Assembly: GCF_029893105.1 (NCBI RefSeq)
Contig: NZ_JARXWG010000013.1
Span: 1-64,000 of the forward strand
DNA: 64,000 nucleotides
Origin: Parabacteroides sp. PF5-9
GTDB taxonomy: Bacteria > Bacteroidota > Bacteroidia > Bacteroidales > Tannerellaceae
Direction of reading: 5' to 3'
This document shows positions 26,421 through 37,368 of the stretch, in pieces. Both the position numbers and the translations under genes were made by a program. The number at the start of each line of letters is the position of its first letter. Within the stretch, counting starts at the first letter, position 1. The notes below the pieces were generated by a model. That model was not told where the DNA came from. It did not search any database and worked only from the letters and a program-made list of their open reading frames with translations.

Positions 26421-27959
26421 TTACACCACAGTAATAATAAGCCTGTGATATCTTGTTAAAGCCGGAGTTCCGCTGTCCTGTGCTTCGAGGATGAGGTGAA
26501 TAGTCTCACCCGGTTTTGCGTTGGCAGGAACAGTGAAAGTGGTTGTCGCTGTAGACGGACTATCGACTGTTACATCACCTTCGTATGTGCCTACCTTGAA
26601 CTGCCACCAATTCAGTGATACTCTATCACCGTCAGGGTCTTTTACCGAACCTTTGATGTTCACCTTCTCACCCGGAGCAGCCGAAATGCTTAACGGTGCT
26701 TTAATTTGTGGATGATGATTAGCGTCAGCGTAAGTAGAAGCGACTGTCCATTGGAAACGTGCGGCCATTTCGTTCTGTACGGCAGAGGTGAAAGTGTTAG
26801 GCATCGCCGGATCGGCCTGTCGACGGTTCGAGAAGTCGGATACCGCAGGCGAATTAGCTCTCTTGCGACCACTCCATCCACCGTACGACTGATCTTCGTG
26901 CGCACGCAGTCCATTGTCAATAAAGTTCAGGAACGTATGTGTATCACCTTCGGAGATAAACTCGCCTTTCGGACGAGGAGCCGTCCATACATTGTATCCC
27001 ATCTCACGGAGCTCTTCGCTTGTATAACCGGAGAGGTGGAAATAGTCGAACATATCGCCTTCCACCATCGTTTTGCCATCGCCCCACACACGGTACATCG
27101 CACCCATCGGACCTTTGTCAAGGATATTAGCCTTTATCCATTCCGCCTCGTAGTAATGTTTGATATCAGGATCCGCGCCATTCTGAGCGTTGTAACCCAA
27201 TGCCACACCCCCCATGTTAGTGGTAAGATGTTCGATGTCGGGCCAGTTAGGACGTACATAATTAGCGTTGGTATTGTCTTGGTCGCCACTGAGACAGATG
27301 ATGATCTTCTTTGACACCTTTTCATAGATAGATGCCCATTCAGGAGTACCTTTGTAGGTGTCTTCGATGCTCTTCAGCGCTCTTGCCAGCGTGCTGCCAC
27401 CACCCCACACCATCACATATACAGGGGCCGGTTTGTCGTCCAGTATCACTTCCTTTATAAGGTCGGAACCTTCTGTGTCTTTTGTATAGTCGCCGTCAAA
27501 CTCAACATTACCCCATTTCACTTTCGACATCAGATACTCAGGCGTAGGGTAGGCAGGATTGTGTATTTTTAGGTTAGGATAAGATGCCGCGTAAGCTTCG
27601 ACAGCGTCGTGAATGAAACGCTCGTCCTTAGCCCAACGATAAGATTCCATCGGACCGTAGTTCATACCCGGACGGCTGTACTCACGATTTTCGAAATAAG
27701 CCAATGTCCCTTTGCCGTCGCCCTTCCAATGGAATTGGCTACTGGCATAGATCAGTCCTTCGATCTGCATATCCGTAGCGTGAAGCAGGAAACGCAAGAG
27801 TGAGTTGAGGTCATCCAACTCAGGATCGCACGTTAGTATAACGCGTGGTTTCTCGACTATCTGTTCAGGGGCTGTCGAACAGCTTGTGATAGAATATATC
27901 AAAGTAAGTCCCACTATCGCGATACAAACCTTATCAAATAATTGTCTACTTTGTTTCAT
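26421..27959 (-). CDS. DUF1593 nucleoside-hydrolase-like lipoprotein 2
   Basis: A 512-residue lipoprotein (YSITSC, Cys at 27). The domain order is the same as its paralogs: metal motif LTCDPELDDLNSL near residue 43 and a C-terminal beta-sandwich (DPDGDRVSLNWW). It is much closer to the copy at 29428-30972 than to the one at 24853. A TAGCTTTG promoter element about 145 bp upstream may give it its own start. Probable extracellular or surface glycosidase acting on the glycan imported by this locus. Confidence 0.85.
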   Translation of the reverse strand: MKQSRQLFDKVCIAIVGLTLIYSITSCSTAPEQIVEKPRVILTCDPELDDLNSLLRFLLHATDMQIEGLIYASSQFHWKGDGKGTLAYFENREYSRPGMNYGPMESYRWAKDERFIHDAVEAYAASYPNLKIHNPAYPTPEYLMSKVKWGNVEFDGDYTKDTEGSDLIKEVILDDKPAPVYVMVWGGGSTLARALKSIEDTYKGTPEWASIYEKVSKKIIICLSGDQDNTNANYVRPNWPDIEHLTTNMGGVALGYNAQNGADPDIKHYYEAEWIKANILDKGPMGAMYRVWGDGKTMVEGDMFDYFHLSGYTSEELREMGYNVWTAPRPKGEFISEGDTHTFLNFIDNGLRAHEDQSYGGWSGRKRANSPAVSDFSNRRQADPAMPNTFTSAVQNEMAARFQWTVASTYADANHHPQIKAPLSISAAPGEKVNIKGSVKDPDGDRVSLNWWQFKVGTYEGDVTVDSPSTATTTFTVPANAKPGETIHLILEAQDSGTPALTRYHRLIITVV

Positions 27960-28103
27960 ACGTCATTATTTTATTTTTTATATTTCGGTCGTATGGAACT
28001 CACTAATAATGTCATCGCCTTTGGCGAAACAGTTTTAATGGCTCGTTTCATATTATATAGTCTTAAGATATCATTTAGTTCAGTTAGAGATATAAGGGAA
28101 TGA

Positions 28104-28111
28104 CAAAGCTA
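28104..28111 (-). promoter_or_regulatory. Possible -7 promoter element for DUF1593 genes 2 and 1
   Basis: TAGCTTTG on the minus strand, about 145 bp upstream of the start at 27959, in a 231-bp gap with no gene. It may be an internal promoter of the locus. Confidence 0.4.
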
Positions 28112-28190
28112 TAAATATAGTTTATCACTCCCTAATAAAACCCAATCTAGTAATCTAATGCTAATAGATCAATGAGGCTAAACGTTCTCA

Positions 28191-29393
<1,203 letters not shown>

Positions 29394-29427
29394 TTACTCT
29401 GTCAAAAGCTCCCTCTGCTCAATCGTT

Positions 29428-30972
29428 TTACACCACAGTGATTATAACCCGGTGATATCTTGTTAATGCCGGCGAGCCGTTATCTTGCGCTTCAAGGATC
29501 AGGTGAATAGTTTCTCCGGATTTGGCCTCGTTAGGAACGACTAATGAAGTTGAAGCAGATGATGTATTCTCGATCTGTATATCTCCATCATAGGTTCCTA
29601 CCTTGAATGGCCACCATTTAATGGCCACCGTATCTTTATCCGGATCGGTAACAGTTGCTTTGATATTCACTTTCTCACCTGGTTTTGCCGAAAGGCTCAG
29701 AGGCGCTGTAATCACCGGATGATGATTTGCTCCTTCATAATTAGGTGTCACCGACCATCTGAAACGGGCCGCAAGTTCATTCTGTGCAGCCGGCAGGAAA
29801 TTGTCAGGCATGGCCTCGTCGCGACCTCTGCGTCCGAATCCGAACTCTCCGGCAGGCGGCGCTCCTCTTTTGCGTCCACTCCAACCTCCATAATTTTGGT
29901 CTTCATGTGCGCGTAATCCATTATCTAATAGATTCAGGAAAGTATGCGTGTCACCTTCGGCCAGCCATGAATTCTTTTTATGAGGCGGGGTCCAAACGAT
30001 ATACCCCATTGCTTTCAGTTCATCGACAGTATAACCGGAGAGGTGGAAATAGTCGAAAATATCTCCTTCAACCATCTGCTTACCGTCTCCCCATACCCTG
30101 AACATTGCTCCCATAGGGCCTTTGCTGAGGATATTCTCTTCTACCCACTCGGGCTCGTAATAATAAGCATACTCCGGCTTAACGCTGGCCTGAACGTTGT
30201 AAGCCAGTCCGACACCGGCTCCACCGGATTGAAGAACCGCGATATCCGGCCAATTGGGTTTCATGTAATTCGCATAAGTATCGTCCTGATCACCAGACAG
30301 GCTTAATATGACTTTGTCAGAAATCTTTTTCTTTAAGGCCGGCCATCCGGGTGTGTTTTCGTTATTGTCCTGGATTACTTTCAATGCTCTGGCTATTGTG
30401 CTTCCACCGCCCCAGGCTGTAATAAATAACGGGCCGGGAACATCATCCAGTATTACCGATTTGATCAGTTCCGATCCCGGGGTATCTTTTGAAATATCAC
30501 CGTCAAACTCAACATTCCCATAACGGATTTTAGATTTCAGGTATTCCGGAGTCGGATAATCCGGATGATGTACTTTCAGGTTGGGATAAACTTGCTCGTA
30601 AGCTTCCACCGCCTCGTGAATGAACCGTTCGTCTTTCGCCCAGCGATACGATTCCATTGGACCCATATTCAATCCGTGACGGGTATATTCCCTGCCGTCG
30701 ACAAACCATTTCGTTCCCTTACCGTCGCCCGACCAGTGATATTGGCTACTCGCATAAATAAGCCCTTCTATCCTGAAATCAGTCGCATGTAATAAAAAGC
30801 GGATAAGGGAATTAAGATCATCCAGTTCGGGATCACATGTAATGATGATACGAGGTTTTTCCGGTTTCGGAGCCGTCTCTTGCGAACAACTCGTGAAGGA
30901 GAATACCATTGCAAGCCCTGCTATCATCAAGCTAAGTTTTCCAATTAGATTTCTTTTCATTTCTATATTCAT
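29428..30972 (-). CDS. DUF1593 nucleoside-hydrolase-like lipoprotein 3
   Basis: A 514-residue lipoprotein (lipobox FSFTSC, Cys at 29). Metal motif ITCDPELDDLNSL near residue 45; C-terminal beta module with DPDKDTVAIKWW. It is strongly similar to the copy at 26421 at both protein and DNA level, including the last codons, which points to recent duplication within the locus. The start could also be the Met at residue 5. It is probably co-transcribed with the flanking esterase genes. Confidence 0.85.
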   Translation of the reverse strand: MNIEMKRNLIGKLSLMIAGLAMVFSFTSCSQETAPKPEKPRIIITCDPELDDLNSLIRFLLHATDFRIEGLIYASSQYHWSGDGKGTKWFVDGREYTRHGLNMGPMESYRWAKDERFIHEAVEAYEQVYPNLKVHHPDYPTPEYLKSKIRYGNVEFDGDISKDTPGSELIKSVILDDVPGPLFITAWGGGSTIARALKVIQDNNENTPGWPALKKKISDKVILSLSGDQDDTYANYMKPNWPDIAVLQSGGAGVGLAYNVQASVKPEYAYYYEPEWVEENILSKGPMGAMFRVWGDGKQMVEGDIFDYFHLSGYTVDELKAMGYIVWTPPHKKNSWLAEGDTHTFLNLLDNGLRAHEDQNYGGWSGRKRGAPPAGEFGFGRRGRDEAMPDNFLPAAQNELAARFRWSVTPNYEGANHHPVITAPLSLSAKPGEKVNIKATVTDPDKDTVAIKWWPFKVGTYDGDIQIENTSSASTSLVVPNEAKSGETIHLILEAQDNGSPALTRYHRVIITVV

Positions 30973-31018
30973 TTGTTATTGAGAATTAATTGTTAGCCAG
31001 ACGAAGCCTGGCACTCTT

Positions 31019-32173
31019 TTACTTAAAGAGCATTGGTGCAAACTCCGAAAGATACAACCGCCAGTTGTTCCAGGTATGCCCGCCTTCGCTTTCGCGATAG
31101 ATATACTTAAATCCTATCTCGTCATACAATTTTATCAGATCAAGAACGCTCTGGTACAGGAAGTCGGTTGTTCCGCAAGCAATCCAATACAATTTTGGGT
31201 TAGCTGCCTGAAGCGCTTTCAATTGAGCAATATGATTGTCTTTGTTATATTCGCCCATGGTCGACATCAGCCCCATACTCATAACACCAATATAGTTGAA
31301 GGTGTTAGGATAAGCGTTGGATGTCATTTGCGTTTGGTATCCGCCCATCGACAGACCGGACAGCGCACGGTTCTCTTTATTTGCTTTCACGCGATAATTG
31401 GCTTCAATGAAAGGAATAATATCTTTCACTATACCATCAGGAACACTACTGCCCACCATAGCGCCGGCTTGTGCCATAGCGCCGGCATCTTGTGCCAGGC
31501 GAATAGACAAAGGCGTTTCGCCCGGAGCGGATGTAGCGCTTGCGTTACCGTTAGGGATAACAACGATCATCGGAACAGCCTTGCCTTGTGCGATAAGATT
31601 GTCAAGGATATAGTTTGTACGGCCGCGGCTAACCCATGCTTCTTCGTCGCCACCGGCGCCGTGCAGCAGATAAAGTACGGGATAAGATTCGTTCGAAGTA
31701 TCATAACCCGGAGGAGTGTACACCATCATACGGCGAGTCTTGCCAAGTGTCGGCGAAGGATACCATACAGCGGATAGCTTTCCGTGAGGAACATCTTTCA
31801 CATCGATCACTTCAGTGATACCACCCGGTATCATCAAACGGCTTTCGATGTGTGAACCGTCACGAACAACAATATTGTTGCTTGGGTCGGTAGCCTTAAC
31901 ACCATCCACACTAAAAGTGTATGTATACATATCCGGTGTGATAGGAGTTGTTCTGTACTCGAATACGCCTTCGGCGTTCTTTGTCATTTCCTTGCGTGCG
32001 TCCGGAAAGGTACCGTTCACAATCACCGATGTAGCGTTCGGCGCACGTAGGCGGAATACCACTGAGTTGTCGTTCATAACCTCCGGCGATATAATGTGCG
32101 GAACTTGTTGTTGCTGACCGACAGCCTGTGTCAGGGTGAGGGTGAAGAATAATAGAATAAATAAGATAGACAT
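31019..32173 (-). CDS. CE1-like esterase with N-terminal E-set domain, copy 2
   Basis: A 384-residue paralog of the esterase at 28191: signal peptide (cleavage near VGQ), Ig-like N-terminal domain, then an alpha/beta hydrolase with Ser in GLSMGGYQ, an Asp candidate in GTTDFL and His in GGHTW. The middle region carries an insertion rich in Ala/Gly (DAGAMAQAGAMVG) that copy 1 lacks. Ten base pairs upstream lies the degraded end of a third esterase, so this locus once had at least three copies. Confidence 0.87.
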   Translation of the reverse strand: MSILFILLFFTLTLTQAVGQQQQVPHIISPEVMNDNSVVFRLRAPNATSVIVNGTFPDARKEMTKNAEGVFEYRTTPITPDMYTYTFSVDGVKATDPSNNIVVRDGSHIESRLMIPGGITEVIDVKDVPHGKLSAVWYPSPTLGKTRRMMVYTPPGYDTSNESYPVLYLLHGAGGDEEAWVSRGRTNYILDNLIAQGKAVPMIVVIPNGNASATSAPGETPLSIRLAQDAGAMAQAGAMVGSSVPDGIVKDIIPFIEANYRVKANKENRALSGLSMGGYQTQMTSNAYPNTFNYIGVMSMGLMSTMGEYNKDNHIAQLKALQAANPKLYWIACGTTDFLYQSVLDLIKLYDEIGFKYIYRESEGGHTWNNWRLYLSEFAPMLFK

Positions 32174-32183
32174 AATTGTTTTA

Positions 32184-32262
32184 TTATTTGAATAAACGAG
32201 GAGCGAAATTTTTCAAGTCTTTACGCCATACATTCCATGAATGGCCGCCCACCATTTCGCTT
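32184..32262 (-). pseudogene. C-terminal relic of a third esterase gene
   Basis: Reading the minus strand in one frame gives SEMVGGHSWNVWRKDL followed by KNFAPRLFK and a stop. This aligns with the C-termini of both neighbouring esterases (GGHTWNNWR...[16 protein letters not shown]...LAPQLFK), catalytic His included. Only about 26 codons remain; upstream the similarity ends about 15 bp before repeat array B begins. No start codon or promoter is attached. Confidence 0.8.
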
Positions 32263-32277
32263 AATCTGTTTAAAAAA

Positions 32278-32369
32278 AATCGTTTGACGATTGTGAGACA
32301 ATCGTTTGACAACTATCAAATGATTATTCTATAACTATCAAACGATCATTCCACAATTGTCAAACGATT
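32278..32369. repeat. 22-nt periodic intergenic array B
   Basis: CGTTTGAC begins at 32281 and 32303; in the opposite orientation AACTATCA begins at 32311 and 32333 and AATTGTCA at 32355. All steps are 22 nt. Outer arms 32278-32294 and 32353-32369 are inverted repeats of 17 nt with one mismatch. It lies between susD (3' end) and the esterase relic. Confidence 0.85.
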
Positions 32370-32396
32370 ATATCATGCAGTTTTTACCAGAAAATC

Positions 32397-32412
32397 CTCC
32401 GGTATCCCGGAG
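32397..32412 (-). terminator. Possible terminator after susD
   Basis: CTCCGG-GATA-CCGGAG hairpin on the minus strand followed by GATTTT. Located 54-69 bp after the susD stop codon; it may attenuate read-through into the esterase and DUF1593 genes. Confidence 0.45.
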
Positions 32413-32465
32413 AATTCTTCCTGATAATTTTCAATGAATTAATCATTCATAATTCATTAAAATGT

Positions 32466-34067
32466 TTACCACCCTGAATTCTGATTCAGAGCAGAATTGG
32501 CAGTTACTTCATCAGCCGGGAAAGGCAGAAATTTATACTTCTCCAACCAGCCGTTGCCGGGGCCGTCCATTTCTCTTACATCCCAGTTGGTCGTTCCGTC
32601 CACATATCCATAGAAGCTATACCACTTCTTTCCTTTATTCTGAAGAGCTGTAGCAGCATCACCCCAACGGACCAGGTCGAAATAGCGTTCGCCTTCGAAG
32701 AACATTTCGGCTCTCTTCTCTTCTTTAAGCGTTTGCAAATCGTAAGACCCAAGAGTCGGTACTCCGGCACGTGTGCGTATCTTATTGATAGCCTCCAAAC
32801 CTGTTCCGTCGTTGTCATTGTTGGCCACTATCTGCGCTTCAGCATATAGTAATAAGACTTCGCCATATCTGAGCCACGCCTCATTGGCTTTGCTTCTGGC
32901 TTGCATAGACCAGGTATATTGAGTTGTAAAAAGATCTTCTTTTCTTGCGGCCTTAACCAAACGAAAATAACCTTGATTGTTCTGAACGGGAGGAGCCCAT
33001 ACACCGGTGGATCCCATAGCCAGGATATCTTCATAATCCGCCACATAAGCTTTCCATCTGGGAGATTTTCCTCCGTCATGTTTCAGTAGGAACTTGGCAT
33101 AGTCAGCAGTTACGGCACCGAATCCCCAGGTTGCCGGAACCAAACCAGCTCCATCCGAATCTACATTATCGGCTCTCCAACCCAGATAAGCCTGTCTGCT
33201 ATCACCTTGGTCGGTATAGTTTGTTGCATTATCCGCAGCGTTGAACTCCCATAGATACTCCGGACCGAAATCTGCTCCCGGGCGATGAAGCACCTCCATA
33301 TTCACCAAATCGTAGAGATTGGAGGAGATGATTTGTTTTAATGTCGCTGCAGCTTCACTATATTTTCCCTGCCATATCTGCGCCTTACCGAGAAGTGCTT
33401 TGGCAGCTTCAGCCGTCAGACGTCCGCCAATTGCTCCCTGTCCCATCTGACCTGATTTCGAAGGAAGCACACTGATCGCTTCGTTCAGATCCTGTTCGAT
33501 CAGTTGCCAGGTCTCTTCAACAGGCGTATTAGGCGTGTTACTTGCTTCACCCGAGGCCAGTATCTTGTCTACTTTCACCGGATTGCCCCAGAGTCTTACC
33601 AGATCCATATGGCAAAATGCCCTGACCGCTTTTGCTTCGGCAATAACCCTCGCTTTGACATCCGTATCCGCTTCTACTTTATGGATAAGAAGGTTACACC
33701 AGTATATAATCATATAGTAGTTCTGGTAAAGAGATTTAAGCGTTGTATTGGTGGTAACAATATTGTAGTTGCTGAACTGCTGCATATTATCAGCATCGGT
33801 AAAAGCACTTCCGGCGAAACAGTCGTCGGACAATCCGTTGATCGGAATATACCAGTTTGTAGCATTCCGCACTCCGGAATAGACAGTCTTGTATATAGAA
33901 GCCATCGCCGAGGTAACATCTGCATCATCGGCATTGGCATAAAATTCCTCCAGTTCCATAACTCCCTTTTGCGGGATCTCAAAATCGTCCTGGCAGGAGA
34001 ACTGTACGGCTACCAGCAGCAAAAGAGATACTGTTATTTTTATGAATCGTATGTTTTTCATATTCAA
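32466..34067 (-). CDS. SusD/RagB-family glycan-binding lipoprotein
   Basis: A 533-residue outer-surface lipoprotein (lipobox VQFSC, Cys at 25) with the SusD layout: N-terminal tetratricopeptide-like helices (AKAVRAFCHMDLVRLWG), a middle region binding glycan, and a conserved C-terminus (RAEMFFEGERYFDLVRWGDA). It captures oligosaccharide at the cell surface as lid of the SusC transporter. It is immediately downstream of susC (14-bp gap). The start may be the second Met (34061). Confidence 0.93.
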   Translation of the reverse strand: MNMKNIRFIKITVSLLLLVAVQFSCQDDFEIPQKGVMELEEFYANADDADVTSAMASIYKTVYSGVRNATNWYIPINGLSDDCFAGSAFTDADNMQQFSNYNIVTTNTTLKSLYQNYYMIIYWCNLLIHKVEADTDVKARVIAEAKAVRAFCHMDLVRLWGNPVKVDKILASGEASNTPNTPVEETWQLIEQDLNEAISVLPSKSGQMGQGAIGGRLTAEAAKALLGKAQIWQGKYSEAAATLKQIISSNLYDLVNMEVLHRPGADFGPEYLWEFNAADNATNYTDQGDSRQAYLGWRADNVDSDGAGLVPATWGFGAVTADYAKFLLKHDGGKSPRWKAYVADYEDILAMGSTGVWAPPVQNNQGYFRLVKAARKEDLFTTQYTWSMQARSKANEAWLRYGEVLLLYAEAQIVANNDNDGTGLEAINKIRTRAGVPTLGSYDLQTLKEEKRAEMFFEGERYFDLVRWGDAATALQNKGKKWYSFYGYVDGTTNWDVREMDGPGNGWLEKYKFLPFPADEVTANSALNQNSGW

Positions 34068-34081
34068 TAATTTTTTATGCG

Positions 34082-37000
34082 TTAAAATGATAGATTAAGA
34101 CCAAATGCAACATTCTTCGATGTCGGGAAAGACATTCTGTCGATACCTATACCTGAGGTCGAGCTTGAACGTGTTTCCGGATCAATACCTTTGTAACTGG
34201 TAAAGGTGAAGAAATTGTCTAATGAGACATATGCTCTTAAAGCAGCCAATCCAAGCTTTTTCAAATACGTTTGCGGGATCGTATACCCCAATTGTATCTG
34301 TCTGATCTTAAAGTAAGATGCATCGAAAAGCATCGCGTCGGAACCCCAATATTTGGTGTCTGCAACATTCGGTTTAGGAACAGAAGCGTTCGTATTGCTT
34401 GGCGTCCACCGGTCGGTATAGAGGTAGCTGAGACGGTTGACAACAGGCAAGTCCGTACGATAATAAGCCTGGAATATTTTTCCGCCCTGCGAACCAGAAC
34501 CGAATATGGTAAAGTCGAATCCTTTGTAGGCCATATTGATGGTAATACCATACGTGAAATCCGGAATACCCGAACCGGTATAAGCTCTATCATCATCCGT
34601 TACATCGGCATATGTACCTACTGATCCGTCTGCTTTCTTATACATCGTAGATCCTGTTTCCTTATCGATGTGATCCACCTGATAAGTTCTGAAATACCAT
34701 ACCGGATAACCTTCTTCGAAGTATGTAATCGTACCGAAGCTCTGCAGGTTGGCTCCATTCAGACGTTCGGTCGATGGGCCTTTGATCACTTTATTATCGA
34801 CAGTTGCCAGATTAGCGCTGATGCTGTAGCTGAAATCTTTGATCTGATCTTTCCAGGAGAGTTCGAACTCATGTCCCATGTTGCGGACATTCCCTGCATT
34901 CACATACATCGAAGAGGCTCCTGTTGTCATGGCGGGAGTCGTAGTGGTTAAAAGTCCGTTGGTCTCTTTATGATAGAAGTCATAGGTAAATGAGAGACGG
35001 CTTCTGAGGAAGCGGGCATCCAATCCCACGTCATACTGTTCGGACTCTTCCCATTTCAATTTCGGATTGGGCAGTCTGTTAGAAGGAGCAACACCTATAG
35101 TCGAACCTGATGTATTGGTGAAGTCATAGGTGTACGAGCTACCAACGGTAGTGGCATATTCGTAATTATTCAAAATATTGACATTCCCGTTCTTACCCCA
35201 GGATGCTCTGAGTTTAAGTGAAGAGAGTGCGTCCTGGTTGACTTCTTTCATGAAACTTTCATTACTGATCGTCCAACCGGCAGATACCGACGGGAAGTAA
35301 CCCCAGCGTGAATCTTTGGATAACTTAGAAGCGTCGAAAGCATCGGCACGGAAATTGGCCTGAAGATTGTAACGATTGTCGTAACTCCAACTCAACCGGC
35401 CGAAATACGCCATATTTACGCGATCATTCGGAGCACCGGTTACGCGGTCATTTGCTGAAGTAGAAGAGTAATCTACATAACGGTAGTTGTCAGCTTCGTT
35501 CGTCAGTAAGTCGGTAGAGACATTCAGGTAGTTGGTTTTATTCTTCTGATAAGACATACCGGCCATAGCCGTAAAGCTGTTTTTTCCCAGACTGAATGAA
35601 TAATTGGCAAAATTCTCCCATTGATAGAACAGAGAGTTGCTTGACCGGGCTTCGAGCGTACCGTTATTTTGTTCGTTGGTCGAAAGGACATAATACGGAC
35701 TCACATAGGTAGAAGTATTGCCATACGAATATCTGTATCCGAAACGGGAAGTAACGACAAGACCTTTAATCGGAGTTATATCTGCATAGAAGGTACCATT
35801 CGTATTAATCCCGTCTGATTTTGTATCTCTGGTATCGCGCATTTGCATAGGGTGCCATATTTGCGAGGTCGCATAAGGAGAAGTACCGTAAATATTACCG
35901 TCGTTATCCTTTAAGAATGGTTTGCCCTGTGAATGAGGAGTCGCGATATGCGTAGGAAGATTATCCATTTCATAGGTATAAGGCGTAATCGGATCATATA
36001 AGATCGCAGAAGCAATCATCCCGTATACTTCCGAGTTCTCCCTGACACTTTTTGATTTGTATCTTTCAATGGAGTTTGTCATTCCGACTTTAAGCCATGG
36101 TTTAATTTTATAATCGGCATTTACCTGTGCCGTGGTACGGTTGTAAGTGTCTTTATCTCCGATAACTACTCCGTTGTTATTGATAGAGGATAATGCGATA
36201 TATAAACTTCCTTTATCATTGCCACCTTCGAATCCGACTGTATTCCGGACTAACGAACCGGTATCGAATACATAATCCGACCAGCGGGTATTTGCTCTTG
36301 TTCCGTTTTTATATGTATACCAGTAATCATCAATCGATGTCTGGCTGGCAAATCCGCCCTCAACCATATATTCGGACCATTGGCTGGCATTCATCACATC
36401 CGGGATGTTTCCTACTTTAGACGAACTGTATTGCATGTTGTAGAAAACTCTTCCCCGGCTATTATTAGCACCTGTTTTGGTGGTGATAAGTACTACCCCA
36501 TTCCCTGCCTGTGCTCCGTAAATAGCTGCAGAGGCAGCATCTTTCAATACCTCCAGTGACTCTACATTCTCCGGATCCAGGTAATTGATATCCGAAACAG
36601 TCAAACCGTCTACAATATAGAGTGGTTCCGACGTATCATTAGAAGAATAACCACGGATGCGGATAGAGGTACCGGCTCCGGGAGCTCCGGAGGTCTGGAG
36701 GATATTGACACCGGCGGTTTTACCCTGAAGTGCATGTCCTACGGTAGAAACCGAGCGGTTCTCCAGGTCGGCTGCTTTCACTTGTGATACGGCTCCGGTG
36801 ACATCACTTTTTCGTTGTACACCGTATCCGATCACGATCACTTCGTCCAAAGCCTGGTTGTCTTCTTTTAAAGTAATGTTTATTACACTGGAAACAGCCC
36901 TTTGCTCCTGGCTGATATACCCAATATAAGAGTATACGATCGTTGCTCCTCGTGAAACCGATAAGGAATACTTTCCGTCGATATCACTCATTACACCATT

Positions 37001-37171
37001 CGTTGTCCCTTTTTCAATCACATTCACACCAATCATCGGTTCATTCATTTCATCGACAATTGTACCGGACACATTGATCCTTTCCTGAGCGAATGTGAGA
37101 GGAATGGCCAGCCAAAACAGCAAGATGAATGCTATCAGGCCCCTTTGTTTGATTTGTGTCATTCTTTTCAT
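34082..37171 (-). CDS. SusC/RagA-family TonB-dependent outer-membrane transporter
   Basis: A 1029-residue transporter: signal peptide (ends TFAQE), carboxypeptidase-like regulatory domain (INVSGTIVDEMNEPMIGVNV, residues about 32-115), plug domain with VIGYGVQRKSDVTGAV near 115 and a 22-stranded barrel ending in GLNLSF. Length is typical. With SusD it imports an oligosaccharide into the periplasm using TonB energy. It is not preceded by an ECF sigma or hybrid two-component gene; local control more likely comes from the DeoR-type regulator at 44065. Confidence 0.95.
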   Translation of the reverse strand: MKRMTQIKQRGLIAFILLFWLAIPLTFAQERINVSGTIVDEMNEPMIGVNVIEKGTTNGVMSDIDGKYSLSVSRGATIVYSYIGYISQEQRAVSSVINITLKEDNQALDEVIVIGYGVQRKSDVTGAVSQVKAADLENRSVSTVGHALQGKTAGVNILQTSGAPGAGTSIRIRGYSSNDTSEPLYIVDGLTVSDINYLDPENVESLEVLKDAASAAIYGAQAGNGVVLITTKTGANNSRGRVFYNMQYSSSKVGNIPDVMNASQWSEYMVEGGFASQTSIDDYWYTYKNGTRANTRWSDYVFDTGSLVRNTVGFEGGNDKGSLYIALSSINNNGVVIGDKDTYNRTTAQVNADYKIKPWLKVGMTNSIERYKSKSVRENSEVYGMIASAILYDPITPYTYEMDNLPTHIATPHSQGKPFLKDNDGNIYGTSPYATSQIWHPMQMRDTRDTKSDGINTNGTFYADITPIKGLVVTSRFGYRYSYGNTSTYVSPYYVLSTNEQNNGTLEARSSNSLFYQWENFANYSFSLGKNSFTAMAGMSYQKNKTNYLNVSTDLLTNEADNYRYVDYSSTSANDRVTGAPNDRVNMAYFGRLSWSYDNRYNLQANFRADAFDASKLSKDSRWGYFPSVSAGWTISNESFMKEVNQDALSSLKLRASWGKNGNVNILNNYEYATTVGSSYTYDFTNTSGSTIGVAPSNRLPNPKLKWEESEQYDVGLDARFLRSRLSFTYDFYHKETNGLLTTTTPAMTTGASSMYVNAGNVRNMGHEFELSWKDQIKDFSYSISANLATVDNKVIKGPSTERLNGANLQSFGTITYFEEGYPVWYFRTYQVDHIDKETGSTMYKKADGSVGTYADVTDDDRAYTGSGIPDFTYGITINMAYKGFDFTIFGSGSQGGKIFQAYYRTDLPVVNRLSYLYTDRWTPSNTNASVPKPNVADTKYWGSDAMLFDASYFKIRQIQLGYTIPQTYLKKLGLAALRAYVSLDNFFTFTSYKGIDPETRSSSTSGIGIDRMSFPTSKNVAFGLNLSF

Positions 37172-37368
37172 TAAATATATTCTTTGAGGTTAATAAATTT
37201 TGATATAAAATCTCTGTTATTGTTTCGCTTAAAGCATAGTCTGATGCGTTCTTGTAATGGGAAGGGATCCTGTGGGGAGTCCCTTCCTGCTACAAAAACC
37301 AAGACAGCAACCTTAAATCTGAAGAACTAATAAGAACGCCTAAACAATCTTGCCTTAAAGGCTTTTTG
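37172..37368 (-). promoter_or_regulatory. susC leader with stem-loop
   Basis: A 197-bp gap between the symporter gene and susC. It contains an 8-bp inverted repeat (GGAAGGGA at 37260-37267, TCCCTTCC at 37280-37287) and a smaller GCCTTAAAGGC palindrome near 37351. No TAnnTTTG element is visible on the minus strand. It may hold a processing or attenuation site that sets susC expression apart from the catabolic genes upstream. Confidence 0.35.

Noticed and set aside
26706-27314. A 202-residue open frame on the plus strand inside DUF1593 gene 2
   Set aside because: It is antisense to a well-supported gene, has an unlikely composition (many Arg, His, Val) and no family resemblance.
31076-31777. 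A 233-residue open frame antisense to the esterase at 31019
   Set aside because: The esterase has a complete catalytic triad on the other strand; the antisense product has no signal, motif or promoter.
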